Source: Anaerobacillus sp. (GTDB lineage: Bacteria > Bacillota > Bacilli > Bacillales_H > Anaerobacillaceae). Taken from it: a DNA stretch of 13,037 bases. The notes under the pieces were generated by a model that saw only the letters and a list, made by a program, of their open reading frames with translations, was not told the origin of the DNA and did not search any database. Below, in pieces: positions 6,853 to 12,977 of this stretch. The position numbers were made by a program, and so were the translations under genes. The stretch is from positions 1 through 13,037 of the forward strand of contig SKOL01000207.1 of assembly GCA_007120055.1 (NCBI GenBank), read 5' to 3'. Positions within the stretch are counted from its first letter, which is position 1. The number at the start of each line of letters is the position of its first letter.

Positions 6853-8427
6853 CTACTTTTTATATGCGTCGTATAATAAAATCCTTTCGTCAGATCGAGG
6901 CTCCCATTGAACGTCGACTCTCTTGCCATAGATATCTTCAAGCTGGAATAAAGGAACTTGAATCATATCCTTCCGACCAAGTTCTAATGCTTCATGATAC
7001 ATTCGTAATCTATCATCACGGTTCATATTAAAGCGTGCTTCAGTAAGTAAATTTGTCATAACCTTATTGTCATAGCCGCTATACGTATCTGGCGTCCACA
7101 ACGGGTATAGGATGGAGTCAGCATCGAACGTAGGGATACTCCACCCCATGTACCATAATGGAGCTACTTCTGCCGTGTCGCTAGCAAATGCACCAATAAA
7201 TGTTCCCCATTCCTTGATATCTAAGTTAACATCAATTCCTACTTCCCTTAATTGCCCAGCAATAACTTGAACAACTTCACCATCCATTAAATATCTACCA
7301 TTAGGAGCATCAAAATCAATAGAAAATCCATCTGGATAGCCTGCTTCGGCCATGAGCTGCTTCGCCTTTTCTGGATCATAAGGAACTGGTTGTAGATCTG
7401 GGTTAAAGCCAAAATGACTAGGCCCCAGTAAAGAAGCGAGTCTTTGCCCGTATCCATCAAAGAGACCTTCAATAATTTCATCGACATTAATTGCGTGAGC
7501 TAGCGCTGTTCTGACCATTGGATCTGCGATAGGTGTATCATCAATTGTATTCAAGCCTAAGAAATAGGCTCTCGCCCCAGTGGCTGATACAACATCTACG
7601 TCTGGGTTACTTTCAAGCTGACCAACTGTATATGGTGGTAAACCGGCAACAATATCTACTTCTCCAGTACGGAGCATCGCAATTCTTGTACCTGATTCTG
7701 GGATAGGAAGGAAGACTACTTGCTCAAGCTTTGGTGCACCCTTCCAGTAATTTTCGTTTGCTGCTAAAACAATTCTTTCGTCACGCACCCATTCAACAAA
7801 CTTAAATGGCCCAGTTCCAACTGGTTTTCTTGCTAGCTCTTCTCTTCCATGCCCCTCCGTATATTCACTTGGTACAATCCAAAGCTCAGTTAGAACAGCT
7901 GGAAGTACTGGGTAAGGCTCTTTTGTCACAATATGAACTTTATAGTCTTCAATCACATCAACTCGTTCAATGGACATAAATTGCGACCTTGAAGGCGCAT
8001 TAAAATCAGGGTCGATAATACGTTCAATACTATATTTCACGTCGTATCCATTAAATGCTTCCCCATTGTGGAATGTAATTCCCTTTTCTAAATCTATTTC
8101 CCATGTGTTGTCATCAATTACTTCCCAAGAAGTAGCTAAATGAGGTTGAACTTCCATATTATGATCACGATACAGCAATGTATCAAATATTTGAGAAGTA
8201 ACGTTCTTATCAGTAGTACTAGTACTCATCGGCGGGTCCATTGATGTAGCATCTACCCCTTGTGCAACTGTGATCACTTGTTCAACTGAAGAAGTAGCTG
8301 TATCAGCGTCAGTGTTTGAATCTATGTCGTCGCTACCAGTGGAAGTATCAGAGCATCCTGTTGTGACGAAAGCTAACACCATTGCGACAAATATAAAGAA
8401 TAACACTTTTAATCCTGATTTAAACAT
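6853..8427 (-). CDS. Family-5 extracellular solute-binding lipoprotein (peptide transport)
   Basis: This is the 524-residue substrate receptor of the importer, anchored on the outer face of the membrane. The N-terminus is a lipoprotein signal peptide with lipobox VTTGC; Cys25 is the predicted lipidation site, followed by a Ser/Thr/Asp-rich linker (26-50). The SBP_bac_5 domain begins at about 52 and shows the family signature region (WEIDLEKGITFHNGEAF followed by the YSIERI helix). ATG 8427 has GGGGGAAG upstream. It is 47 bases behind the amidohydrolase and 8 before the permease, so it is part of the same transcript. Binding proteins of this family take dipeptides, oligopeptides, glutathione, nickel or opine-like compounds, and the sequence alone does not decide which. 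The amidohydrolase neighbour favours a peptide or amide. Confidence 0.93.
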   Translation of the reverse strand: MFKSGLKVLFFIFVAMVLAFVTTGCSDTSTGSDDIDSNTDADTATSSVEQVITVAQGVDATSMDPPMSTSTTDKNVTSQIFDTLLYRDHNMEVQPHLATSWEVIDDNTWEIDLEKGITFHNGEAFNGYDVKYSIERIIDPDFNAPSRSQFMSIERVDVIEDYKVHIVTKEPYPVLPAVLTELWIVPSEYTEGHGREELARKPVGTGPFKFVEWVRDERIVLAANENYWKGAPKLEQVVFLPIPESGTRIAMLRTGEVDIVAGLPPYTVGQLESNPDVDVVSATGARAYFLGLNTIDDTPIADPMVRTALAHAINVDEIIEGLFDGYGQRLASLLGPSHFGFNPDLQPVPYDPEKAKQLMAEAGYPDGFSIDFDAPNGRYLMDGEVVQVIAGQLREVGIDVNLDIKEWGTFIGAFASDTAEVAPLWYMGWSIPTFDADSILYPLWTPDTYSGYDNKVMTNLLTEARFNMNRDDRLRMYHEALELGRKDMIQVPLFQLEDIYGKRVDVQWEPRSDERILLYDAYKK

Positions 8428-8474
8428 TTATCTTCCCCCTTTTATAGTTAACTACTATTGAAATGACAATGTCG

Positions 8475-9695
8475 TTAATTAGAAACACTTACCGCCTGTC
8501 GGTTTTCTAGTGTATTGTTGCCTGCATGCCATTTAATCGTACCTTCAACAAAGACCGTTTCCACATTTGATAGATTACTAATATTGTCTAATGGGTCCCC
8601 TTTAACAATAGTAATGTCGGCATATTTTCCTGGCTCAATACTTCCAATTGTGTCTGCTCTATCAATGACTTTTGCGGCAACACTTGTTGCAGCAAGGAAG
8701 GCTTCTTCATTGGTAGCACCGTAATTTACCATTAACTGAAGCTCATCCTGGAGTGTACCTGGCCTGTAATCTGTACCAGCAGCAATAGTCAATCCTGCTT
8801 CCCTAGCCATTTGGAAGGACTTCATATGTGCTTCTACAGCAGTGTCTAGCTTACTAACAACCCATTCAGGAAGACCAACATATAAGCCCTCTTCTGCAAT
8901 TTCTTTGATTGCCACTAATGTAGGTACATAATACGTCCCCCTCTTTATCATTAACTCTACGTCTTCCTCAGAAAGATAGATTCCATGTTCTAATGTATCT
9001 ACACCAGCCTCGATCGATAATTTAATCCCTCTACCTGCCTGTGCATGAGCTGCAACAGGACGGCTTGCATTATGTGCTGTCTCTATGGCACTTTCTATTT
9101 CTTCTTTTTTCAGTTGTAAGTCGTAAATATTTCCTGGCGTCATAATGCCACCTGTTACCATTAGCTTAATAAAATCAACTCGCTCCTTTAGCTGTTCTCT
9201 AACAGCCTTTGCTACCTCATGAGGACCATCCGCTTCTTGCCCCATATAGTAGCAGTGTCCACCAGTCATGATGATAGGTTTACCACAAATAATAACTTTA
9301 GGTGACGGGATTAATTTCTTTTCCACCCCTTTTTTAAATTCAACATCAATATGATTTTTGGCACCTAGGTCTCTGACTGTTGTAATCCCTGCTTTCAGGT
9401 TGATAAACGCATTATTTGCCATCCGTAAAGAAACAAGCGGATCTGAATCATACTTTTCAGACGGGTCCGTCCCTCCATGAGCCAGATGAAGATGCGTATC
9501 TATTAATCCAGGAATCACATACATTTCCTCATCAGTGTAATCAATGATTTCACCGGCAAACGATTTTTTTTCAAATTCATCAAGTGGCTCAATCGATACA
9601 ATTCTCTCCTTCTCCATCAAGATAACCTGATTCTTTAATGACCGTTCCCCTACTCTTTTTCCAGTTAAAATATTAGCGCATTTTATAGCTTTCAT
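8475..9695 (-). CDS. Metal-dependent amidohydrolase, imidazolonepropionase-like/prolidase group
   Basis: This 406-residue amidohydrolase-superfamily enzyme has no signal peptide, so it is cytoplasmic. Predicted metal ligands are His68 and His70 (GLIDTHLHL), Lys177 in DFIKLMVTGG (the position of a carboxylated bridging lysine), His217 (AAHAQAG), His237 (LEHGIYL) and Asp309 (AGTDYRPG, catalytic). The last 50 residues return to the N-terminal beta domain (IEPGKYADITIVKGDPL). Members with this lysine include Xaa-Pro and Xaa-Arg/Lys dipeptidases. Together with the adjacent peptide importer this suggests hydrolysis of an imported dipeptide or N-acyl amino acid. The start ATG has AAAGGAGG 8 bases upstream and lies 12 bases after the iclR-type stop. 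The exact substrate is not determinable. Confidence 0.92.
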   Translation of the reverse strand: MKAIKCANILTGKRVGERSLKNQVILMEKERIVSIEPLDEFEKKSFAGEIIDYTDEEMYVIPGLIDTHLHLAHGGTDPSEKYDSDPLVSLRMANNAFINLKAGITTVRDLGAKNHIDVEFKKGVEKKLIPSPKVIICGKPIIMTGGHCYYMGQEADGPHEVAKAVREQLKERVDFIKLMVTGGIMTPGNIYDLQLKKEEIESAIETAHNASRPVAAHAQAGRGIKLSIEAGVDTLEHGIYLSEEDVELMIKRGTYYVPTLVAIKEIAEEGLYVGLPEWVVSKLDTAVEAHMKSFQMAREAGLTIAAGTDYRPGTLQDELQLMVNYGATNEEAFLAATSVAAKVIDRADTIGSIEPGKYADITIVKGDPLDNISNLSNVETVFVEGTIKWHAGNNTLENRQAVSVSN

Positions 9696-9707
9696 AGATA
9701 TCCTCCT

Positions 9708-10460
9708 TTAATTTGAATAACCCATCTTAGTAGAAATCTCATTACTATTTGCAATAACAACCTGCTCAAATTCTCTGACTTTTTCTTCCGTTAAGCGAAA
9801 CGCTGGGCCTGAAATGGCTAATGCAGCTACTACTCTGTTAGTACTATCAAAAATTGGGGCTGCGATTGAAAAGACTTCTTGATTATACTCGCGAACTGCT
9901 ACGGCCACTCCTTTTTTTTGAATTGTTACGATATCCTCTCTAAGGCGTGAGATTGCCTCATCACTTAAATGACTCATCTTCCACTTGAAAATGCTTTCAA
10001 TTTCCTGTTCCGGCAAAAATGCAAGAAGAACTTTGCCTGTACCTGTACTGTAGAGTGGTCTTGTTGCACCAACTGAACCCGTTAGGACAATTTCCTGTTT
10101 CGCTTCTACTATATCAATATAAAGTGATTGATCAGCTGAATTGATTGCCAAGTAAGTATTTTCTTGGCTTCTATCTGAAACTTCTTTCATGTAAGGCTTC
10201 GCAATACTACGTATATCAAAATTTTGTATAGCAATTGCACCTAACCTAACAAGCCCGTTATCTAAGCTATACATACGAGTCTCAGGATCTTGTTTCACAA
10301 AGTCTCCTTCTTCTAAGCTCATTAAAATACGACGAACAGTGGACGGTTCCATCTCAAGCATTTTGCTAATTTCTGAAAGGCTTAATTTAGGTTGCTGAAT
10401 GGTGAAACATTCAAGGACTTTCATAGCCTTTATGATGCTTTTGATTTTGTTATCTTTCAT
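9708..10460 (-). CDS. IclR-family transcriptional regulator
   Basis: This 250-residue regulator is of normal family length. The N-terminal winged helix-turn-helix spans residues 6-65 (LSLSEISKMLEMEPSTVRRILMSLEEGDFV, then a wing ending in MYSL). The C-terminal effector domain (about 80-245) contains YSTGTGKVLLAFLP (137-150), the RE-x-NQEVFSIAAPIFD region (190-205) and AALAISGPAFRLT (212-224), all typical. ATG 10460 has GGGGGGAGG 5 bases upstream. As the first gene of the operon, behind a palindromic leader, it probably controls itself and the downstream hydrolase and transporter. Its ligand is likely a product or substrate of the amidohydrolase (inference). Confidence 0.95.
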   Translation of the reverse strand: MKDNKIKSIIKAMKVLECFTIQQPKLSLSEISKMLEMEPSTVRRILMSLEEGDFVKQDPETRMYSLDNGLVRLGAIAIQNFDIRSIAKPYMKEVSDRSQENTYLAINSADQSLYIDIVEAKQEIVLTGSVGATRPLYSTGTGKVLLAFLPEQEIESIFKWKMSHLSDEAISRLREDIVTIQKKGVAVAVREYNQEVFSIAAPIFDSTNRVVAALAISGPAFRLTEEKVREFEQVVIANSNEISTKMGYSN

Positions 10461-10484
10461 AATAACCTCCCCCCTTTCTTTTCA

Positions 10485-10510
10485 GTTGCGCAATACGCAA
10501 CTTATTGCGC
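10485..10510. promoter_or_regulatory. Nested palindromic operator candidate in the iclR leader
   Basis: Two overlapping inverted repeats share sequence. GCGCAATA (10488-10495) and TATTGCGC (10503-10510) are perfect 8-bp arms around 7 bases. GTTGCG (10485-10490) and CGCAAC (10496-10501) are perfect 6-bp arms around 5 bases. Both sit downstream of the predicted promoter and 25-50 bases before the iclR ATG. Three half-sites related to TTGCG are thus tiled in 26 bp of otherwise AT-rich DNA. An IclR dimer-of-dimers or a roadblock repressor would fit. Confidence 0.6.
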
Positions 10511-10528
10511 GTTTTTGTTGTTAGTGTC

Positions 10529-10557
10529 AGTATACACGAAAACCCTTTTTTTGAAAA
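10529..10557 (-). promoter_or_regulatory. Sigma-A-like promoter of the iclR-amidohydrolase-transporter operon
   Basis: On the minus strand, TTTTCA (10552-10557) and TATACT (10529-10534) are separated by exactly 17 bases. The start is predicted near 10522, giving a leader of about 60 bases that contains the nested palindrome. The -10 box is good (5 of 6); the -35 box matches 4 of 6. No other promoter was found within the operon. Confidence 0.6.
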
Positions 10558-10560
10558 GAG

Positions 10561-10772
10561 TGATTTTTCTAAAAATTGTTTTTATTTAAAATGAATTTTC
10601 ACGTACACTTTAGTGGTGCTAGTCACTCCCCGAAAATTCTCGCTTTAGAACGTGGTTTCACAGAAATGACAAAACAGAAAATTATATTTAACGTGCATTC
10701 TACAGGTTGTTGGAAAAAGCTGTGTTTTATTAAAGTTTCCCAAAAAGTTTAATAAATTTCCTAAATCGCATT
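10561..10772. other. Intergenic stretch with a diverged copy of the DUF2325 5' region
   Basis: No convincing gene is present; a 53-codon plus-strand frame (10591-10752) lacks a ribosome binding site. The 14-mer GTCACTCCCCGAAA at 10622-10635 recurs at 11149-11162. Beyond it, similarity seems to continue in patches (ATG plus AACAG near 10670-10679, TGCATTC near 10698) in the same order as around the start of the DUF2325 gene. This may be a decayed duplicate of that gene's 5' end. Confidence 0.35.
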
Positions 10773-10817
10773 TACGATCGCATGTTCTTATATTGTATAA
10801 TAAGAACAAAAGTTCTG
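10772..10817 (+). promoter_or_regulatory. Inverted repeats and TATAAT box upstream of the Rpn fragment
   Basis: A perfect -10 sequence TATAAT lies at 10796-10801 with a poor -35 (TTACGA, 10772-10777, 18-base spacer). It sits in the loop and arm of an inverted repeat with 8-bp arms, GTTCTTAT (10784-10791) and ATAAGAAC (10800-10807). A second small hairpin, AGAAC-AAAA-GTTCT, follows directly (10803/4-10817). The arrangement could be a promoter under an operator, or the end of a mobile element. Confidence 0.35.
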
Positions 10818-10834
10818 TTTATGAGGTGAATAAA

Positions 10835-11128
10835 TTGTGTGATGTAAGTAATGATCATGATCGTTGGTTTAGGGAGTTGACTACAACATTTTTTGAGGAG
10901 TTTATCCTCGCCTTTTTCCCGAAGGTTTATGAACACCTAGATTTTACACACGTCACTTTTTTACAACAGGAAGTTTTTACTGATATCATTAAGGGAAATA
11001 AAGGTACTGTAGACCTTTTAGTTGAAACTAAAATAAAAGGCGAAGATGCATTAATTGTCGTCCATATCGAGAGTCAATCTAGTTGGGACATGGGGTCAGT
11101 TCATTGTCCCAGTTGTTTGTGGGATTAG
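10835..11128 (+). pseudogene. Truncated Rpn-family recombination-promoting nuclease / putative transposase
   Basis: The fragment reads as the N-terminal third of a PD-(D/E)XK nuclease-family protein usually about 300 residues long. DHDRWFRELTTTFFEEF (8-24) is the family opening. Asp60 (GTVDLLVET) and Glu79-x-Gln81 (VVHIESQSS) are the predicted catalytic positions, so the core survives although the rest is gone. After ESQSSW the frame enters unrelated sequence and stops at TAG 11126-11128. The start is taken as TTG 10835, preceded by GAGGTGA at 6 bases; an in-frame TTG at 10793 has no ribosome binding site. Intact relatives promote recombination and carry putative transposase activity. The break coincides with a palindrome at 11084-11111. 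Whether the 97-residue product is made or folds is unknown. Confidence 0.8.
11084..11111. repeat. Palindrome at the Rpn truncation point
   Basis: TGGGACA (11084-11090) and TGTCCCA (11105-11111) are perfect 7-bp arms around 14 bases beginning TGGGGTCAG. The recognisable Rpn coding sequence ends at the first arm. The pattern resembles REP-type palindromes that are common between Bacillaceae genes, but only one copy is seen here. Confidence 0.5.
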
Positions 11129-11138
11129 GATATCAGTG

Positions 11139-11162
11139 TTTCGGGCCTGTCACTCCCCGAAA
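11139..11162. repeat. Second palindrome, sharing a 14-mer with 10622-10635
   Basis: TTTCGGG (11139-11145) and CCCGAAA (11156-11162) are perfect 7-bp arms around CCTGTCACTC. The right part, GTCACTCCCCGAAA (11149-11162), is repeated exactly at 10622-10635, where the left arm is missing. The hairpin ends about 40 bases before the DUF2325 start. It has no T run, so it is a poor terminator. Confidence 0.5.
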
Positions 11163-11201
11163 TTTTATTGTTTTTACTTCGATGAACGATTTGAAGAAAT
11201 C

Positions 11202-11852
11202 ATGGAACAGCCCGTAACTGTCAATGCATTCATCGACCAAAACCAAATCGTCAAAGAAAATAAACAATTAAAATTAAAAATAGAAAAGCAACAACAAAAA
11301 CAGCAGCAAATGAAGCTAAGCTACGACAACTTGAAAGAAAAGTACAGGAAGTTACAATCCAAACATGACGGGTTATACGAAGAGGCTATCGGGGATTTAG
11401 AACAAATGCGTCGTGAAATGAATGAAATGGAAAATAACTTTGCTGAAGAACGAAAAATCTATATCCAAAAAATTGAAACTTTATCAAAGACCCCTTCTAC
11501 GGAAGCTGATGTAGAAAATAGGCACACTCTTTCCTTAAACGGGGAGACAATTTGTGTCATCGGCGGTGATAAAAACATGCGATACAATGATATTGTCAGT
11601 AAATATGGCGGCAACTTAGTATTCGTAGCCTGTAAGGATTTCAAAAAAATCGAAGGCTCAATTAGTCGTTCTAGTGCAGTTTTTTTCCTAACAGAAAAAG
11701 CTGGGCACCAACATTACATTAAAGCATCGGCAATCGCTAAAAAGCTACAAACACCGTTCATTCATGTTAATTCACTAGGCGCATCCACTTTCGAAACAAA
11801 GTTGAAAAACTTTATTTTAACCCAAATAAAAGAACCTGTTGCTCATAAGTAA
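11202..11852 (+). CDS. Coiled-coil DUF2325 domain protein
   Basis: From ATG 11202 the gene encodes 216 residues. Residues 12-97 are almost uninterrupted charged and Gln-rich heptad-like sequence (KENKQLKLKIEKQQQKQQQM and onwards), a predicted long coiled coil. Residues 110-205 match the DUF2325 pattern: ICVIGGDKNMRYNDIV (117-132), a Cys at 144 (VFVACKDF), SSAVFFLTEKAGHQHY (157-172), then KKLQTPFIHVNSLGASTFETKL. The family's biochemical role is not established. The frame stays open upstream to 11055 but crosses the palindromes and the Rpn remnant, so those residues are probably not native. The ribosome binding site before 11202 is weak, so the original 5' end may have been altered by the rearrangement. 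The protein is probably cytoplasmic; no membrane segments are seen. Confidence 0.75.
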   Translation: MEQPVTVNAFIDQNQIVKENKQLKLKIEKQQQKQQQMKLSYDNLKEKYRKLQSKHDGLYEEAIGDLEQMRREMNEMENNFAEERKIYIQKIETLSKTPSTEADVENRHTLSLNGETICVIGGDKNMRYNDIVSKYGGNLVFVACKDFKKIEGSISRSSAVFFLTEKAGHQHYIKASAIAKKLQTPFIHVNSLGASTFETKLKNFILTQIKEPVAHK

Positions 11853-11883
11853 AAACCATTTTCTTCACATACTACAGCATTAA

Positions 11884-11901
11884 CTGGGGAAATAACCCCA
11901 G
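11884..11901. terminator. Short hairpin downstream of the DUF2325 gene
   Basis: CTGGGG (11884-11889) and CCCCAG (11896-11901) form a perfect 6-bp stem with a 6-base loop about 30 bases after the DUF2325 stop. There is no T run on either side, so intrinsic termination is uncertain. The gap 11853-12050 holds nothing else that I recognise. Confidence 0.35.
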
Positions 11902-12050
11902 GCTTACATAACATCTACAATTACTAAAATACCCCTACGCCCTTCCCTCTTAACCTTATGTATATCATCAAAATTTTCTACGTACAATATTTACCCATTA
12001 AAATGAAATAATAACTAAAAAACAAGCTACTTCTAATGTTTGGAGTGTTT

Positions 12051-12296
12051 ATGTTGTTTAATAAAGGTGACCACGTTCTCATAAATAAACAAAACAGTTA
12101 TATCGGAAAAGGAACCGTTTTTTATATTTGCAAAACCATCGACGACTTACAATCCTTCTTTAACGAAAGCCACCCTCATTATTCCAAATACGCACTATTC
12201 ATAACAAACAACAAGCCGATTTATATCGTCAATTTAGATGGTGACATGGGCCAAGCTGGATGTTTAGAAAAGGAGCTTTCCACCTACCCATCTTAA
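12051..12296 (+). CDS. Hypothetical protein, 81 residues
   Basis: ATG 12051 is chosen because TTGGAGTG lies 5 bases upstream; an in-frame ATG at 12036 would place that ribosome binding site inside the gene. The protein begins MLFNKGDHVLI, followed by short alternating beta-like stretches (GKGTVFYIC, YALFITNNKPIYIV) and an acidic turn, NLDGDMGQAG. It resembles a small soluble beta-rich domain with a KGDHV start, as in SH3-like barrels, but I do not recognise the family. It has no signal peptide or membrane segment. Its stop codon (12294-12296) overlaps the stop of the convergent minus-strand ORF at 12293-12295. Confidence 0.6.
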   Translation: MLFNKGDHVLINKQNSYIGKGTVFYICKTIDDLQSFFNESHPHYSKYALFITNNKPIYIVNLDGDMGQAGCLEKELSTYPS

Positions 12297-12418
12297 GAGC
12301 TAAATAAGCTGACACCTAGGACATAATAAAACACAAGAAATATTAACCCTGCAAAAACTAAGGCCCTTGAAAGATTTGTCAAGGTTTGCCCCATTGGCGC
12401 GGAAGGATCTTTTATCAC
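12293..12418 (-). CDS. Putative one-helix membrane peptide, 41 residues
   Basis: The minus-strand ORF from GTG 12418 encodes a short polar head (IKDPSAPMGQTLTNLSR) and one strongly hydrophobic segment (ALVFAGLIFLVFYYVLGVSL, about residues 19-38) that ends just before the stop. This is the layout of a small bitopic membrane protein. The ribosome binding site is not evident (an AGGGAG lies about 22 bases upstream, inside the preceding ORF), so the start is uncertain. It follows the basic ORF by 14 bases, and its stop overlaps tail to tail with the plus-strand gene. I do not recognise the family. Confidence 0.45.
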   Translation of the reverse strand: MIKDPSAPMGQTLTNLSRALVFAGLIFLVFYYVLGVSLFSS

Positions 12419-12432
12419 TTTAATTGAAGCTT

Positions 12433-12558
12433 TTACAGTTTTCTCCCTTTTTCAATTGATTTGCCTAATTGATCGATAGGAAGTCTCACTTTTTTAGGTT
12501 TGTTTTTCTTGTAGGAACTTACTTTTGCTACTCGTGGTGCTTCTCCCTTCTTTTTCAT
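12433..12558 (-). CDS. Putative small basic protein, 41 residues
   Basis: The minus-strand ORF from ATG 12558 gives MKKKGEAPRVAKVSSYKKNK followed by PKKVRLPIDQLGKSIEKGRK and a final Leu. More than a third of the residues are Lys or Arg, so nucleic acid or membrane-surface binding is possible. TAGGT lies 9 bases before the ATG, a modest ribosome binding site. The one-helix membrane ORF follows 14 bases later, which makes a two-gene unit plausible. No family is recognised, and in AT-rich DNA a chance Lys-rich ORF cannot be excluded. Confidence 0.4.
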   Translation of the reverse strand: MKKKGEAPRVAKVSSYKKNKPKKVRLPIDQLGKSIEKGRKL

Positions 12559-12678
12559 TGGTTAATTACCTACAGATGAAATTACTCTAGACAAACAAGT
12601 CATTAAAAATGCAAAAAATCCTAATAGAATAGTAAGAGTTTAATAAGTTTGTAGGAAGTTTCCTCTGCTTCTTTTGTT

Positions 12679-12707
12679 TTGCAGAACATTTATTAAGTCC
12701 CTAAAAG
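12679..12707 (+). promoter_or_regulatory. Weak promoter candidate before the GC-rich island
   Basis: TTGCAG (12679-12684) and TAAAAG (12702-12707) are spaced by 17 bases on the plus strand. Transcription would begin about 12715, at the left border of the GC-rich island. The -10 box is poor, so this is tentative. Confidence 0.2.
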
Positions 12708-12718
12708 TTAAAAAGTTA

Positions 12719-12830
12719 AGAGTCGGGCTCGTGGGGCACCGGACCGAACAGGGATTGTGAGGTGGTTTGCGGTGGGAGAACAGCTGGCTTCGTACTAAAA
12801 AAACGCGGTCGAGATCGACGGCGCTTTTTG
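12719..12830 (+). ncRNA. GC-rich island, possible small RNA or conserved intergenic element
   Basis: About 110 bases with far higher GC than the surrounding AT-rich DNA end in a hairpin with a T run. No frame is convincing: the longest (minus strand, stop at 12716-12718, open to about 12890) has no usable start codon although its tail reads like protein. With a possible upstream promoter and a terminal hairpin, an RNA gene on the plus strand is the best reading, but I could not derive a known RNA family or a confident fold. A decayed gene end or dispersed repeat is the alternative. Confidence 0.35.
12797..12829. terminator. Terminator hairpin at the end of the GC-rich island, potentially bidirectional
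   Basis: GTCGA and TCGAC pair around GA. After one G-G mismatch the stem continues with CGC/GCG. It is flanked on the left by seven A residues (12797-12803) and on the right by five T residues (12825-12829). The A and T runs can serve both strands. The hairpin would end a plus-strand transcript from the GC-rich island. Confidence 0.55.
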
Positions 12831-12839
12831 CTCTTATAT

Positions 12840-12977
12840 ACAGATAGTGATGAGCTCTCTTTTAAATTATAGAAACCTTTTATACATGATAATTAAATAA
12901 TAAAGATAAGCACTAAGACTATTCCAAATTCTTTTTCTTTGTTAAACCCACGCAAACTCTTAAAACATTAGAGAGAC
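12840..12977. other. AT-rich stretch without recognised gene
   Basis: No open frame with a start and ribosome binding site is seen on either strand. A minus-strand run encoding a hydrophobic tail (EFGIVLVLIFII) occurs near 12898-12945, but it has no credible start. Confidence 0.4.

Noticed and set aside
7287..7487. Minus-strand frame of 66 codons inside the binding-protein gene
   Set aside because: It is an out-of-frame shadow of a long, well-supported lipoprotein gene.
8460..8474. Palindrome GACAATGTC between the amidohydrolase and binding-protein genes
   Set aside because: It is too short for a terminator, has no T run, and the gene spacing argues for continuous transcription.
11055..11201. 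N-terminal 49-residue extension of the DUF2325 protein
   Set aside because: These codons cross the Rpn remnant in another frame and two palindromes, and they lack a ribosome binding site; residues before Met 11202 look like read-through of rearranged DNA.
12721..12798. Plus-strand frame with TGIVRWF, recalling cold-shock proteins
   Set aside because: The match is a few residues only; the following RNP motifs are absent and the frame stops after about 25 codons.
12898..12965. Minus-strand hydrophobic mini-frame resembling small sporulation peptides (EFGIVLVLIFII)
   Set aside because: There is no credible start codon or ribosome binding site, and it lacks the Gly-rich head of those families.
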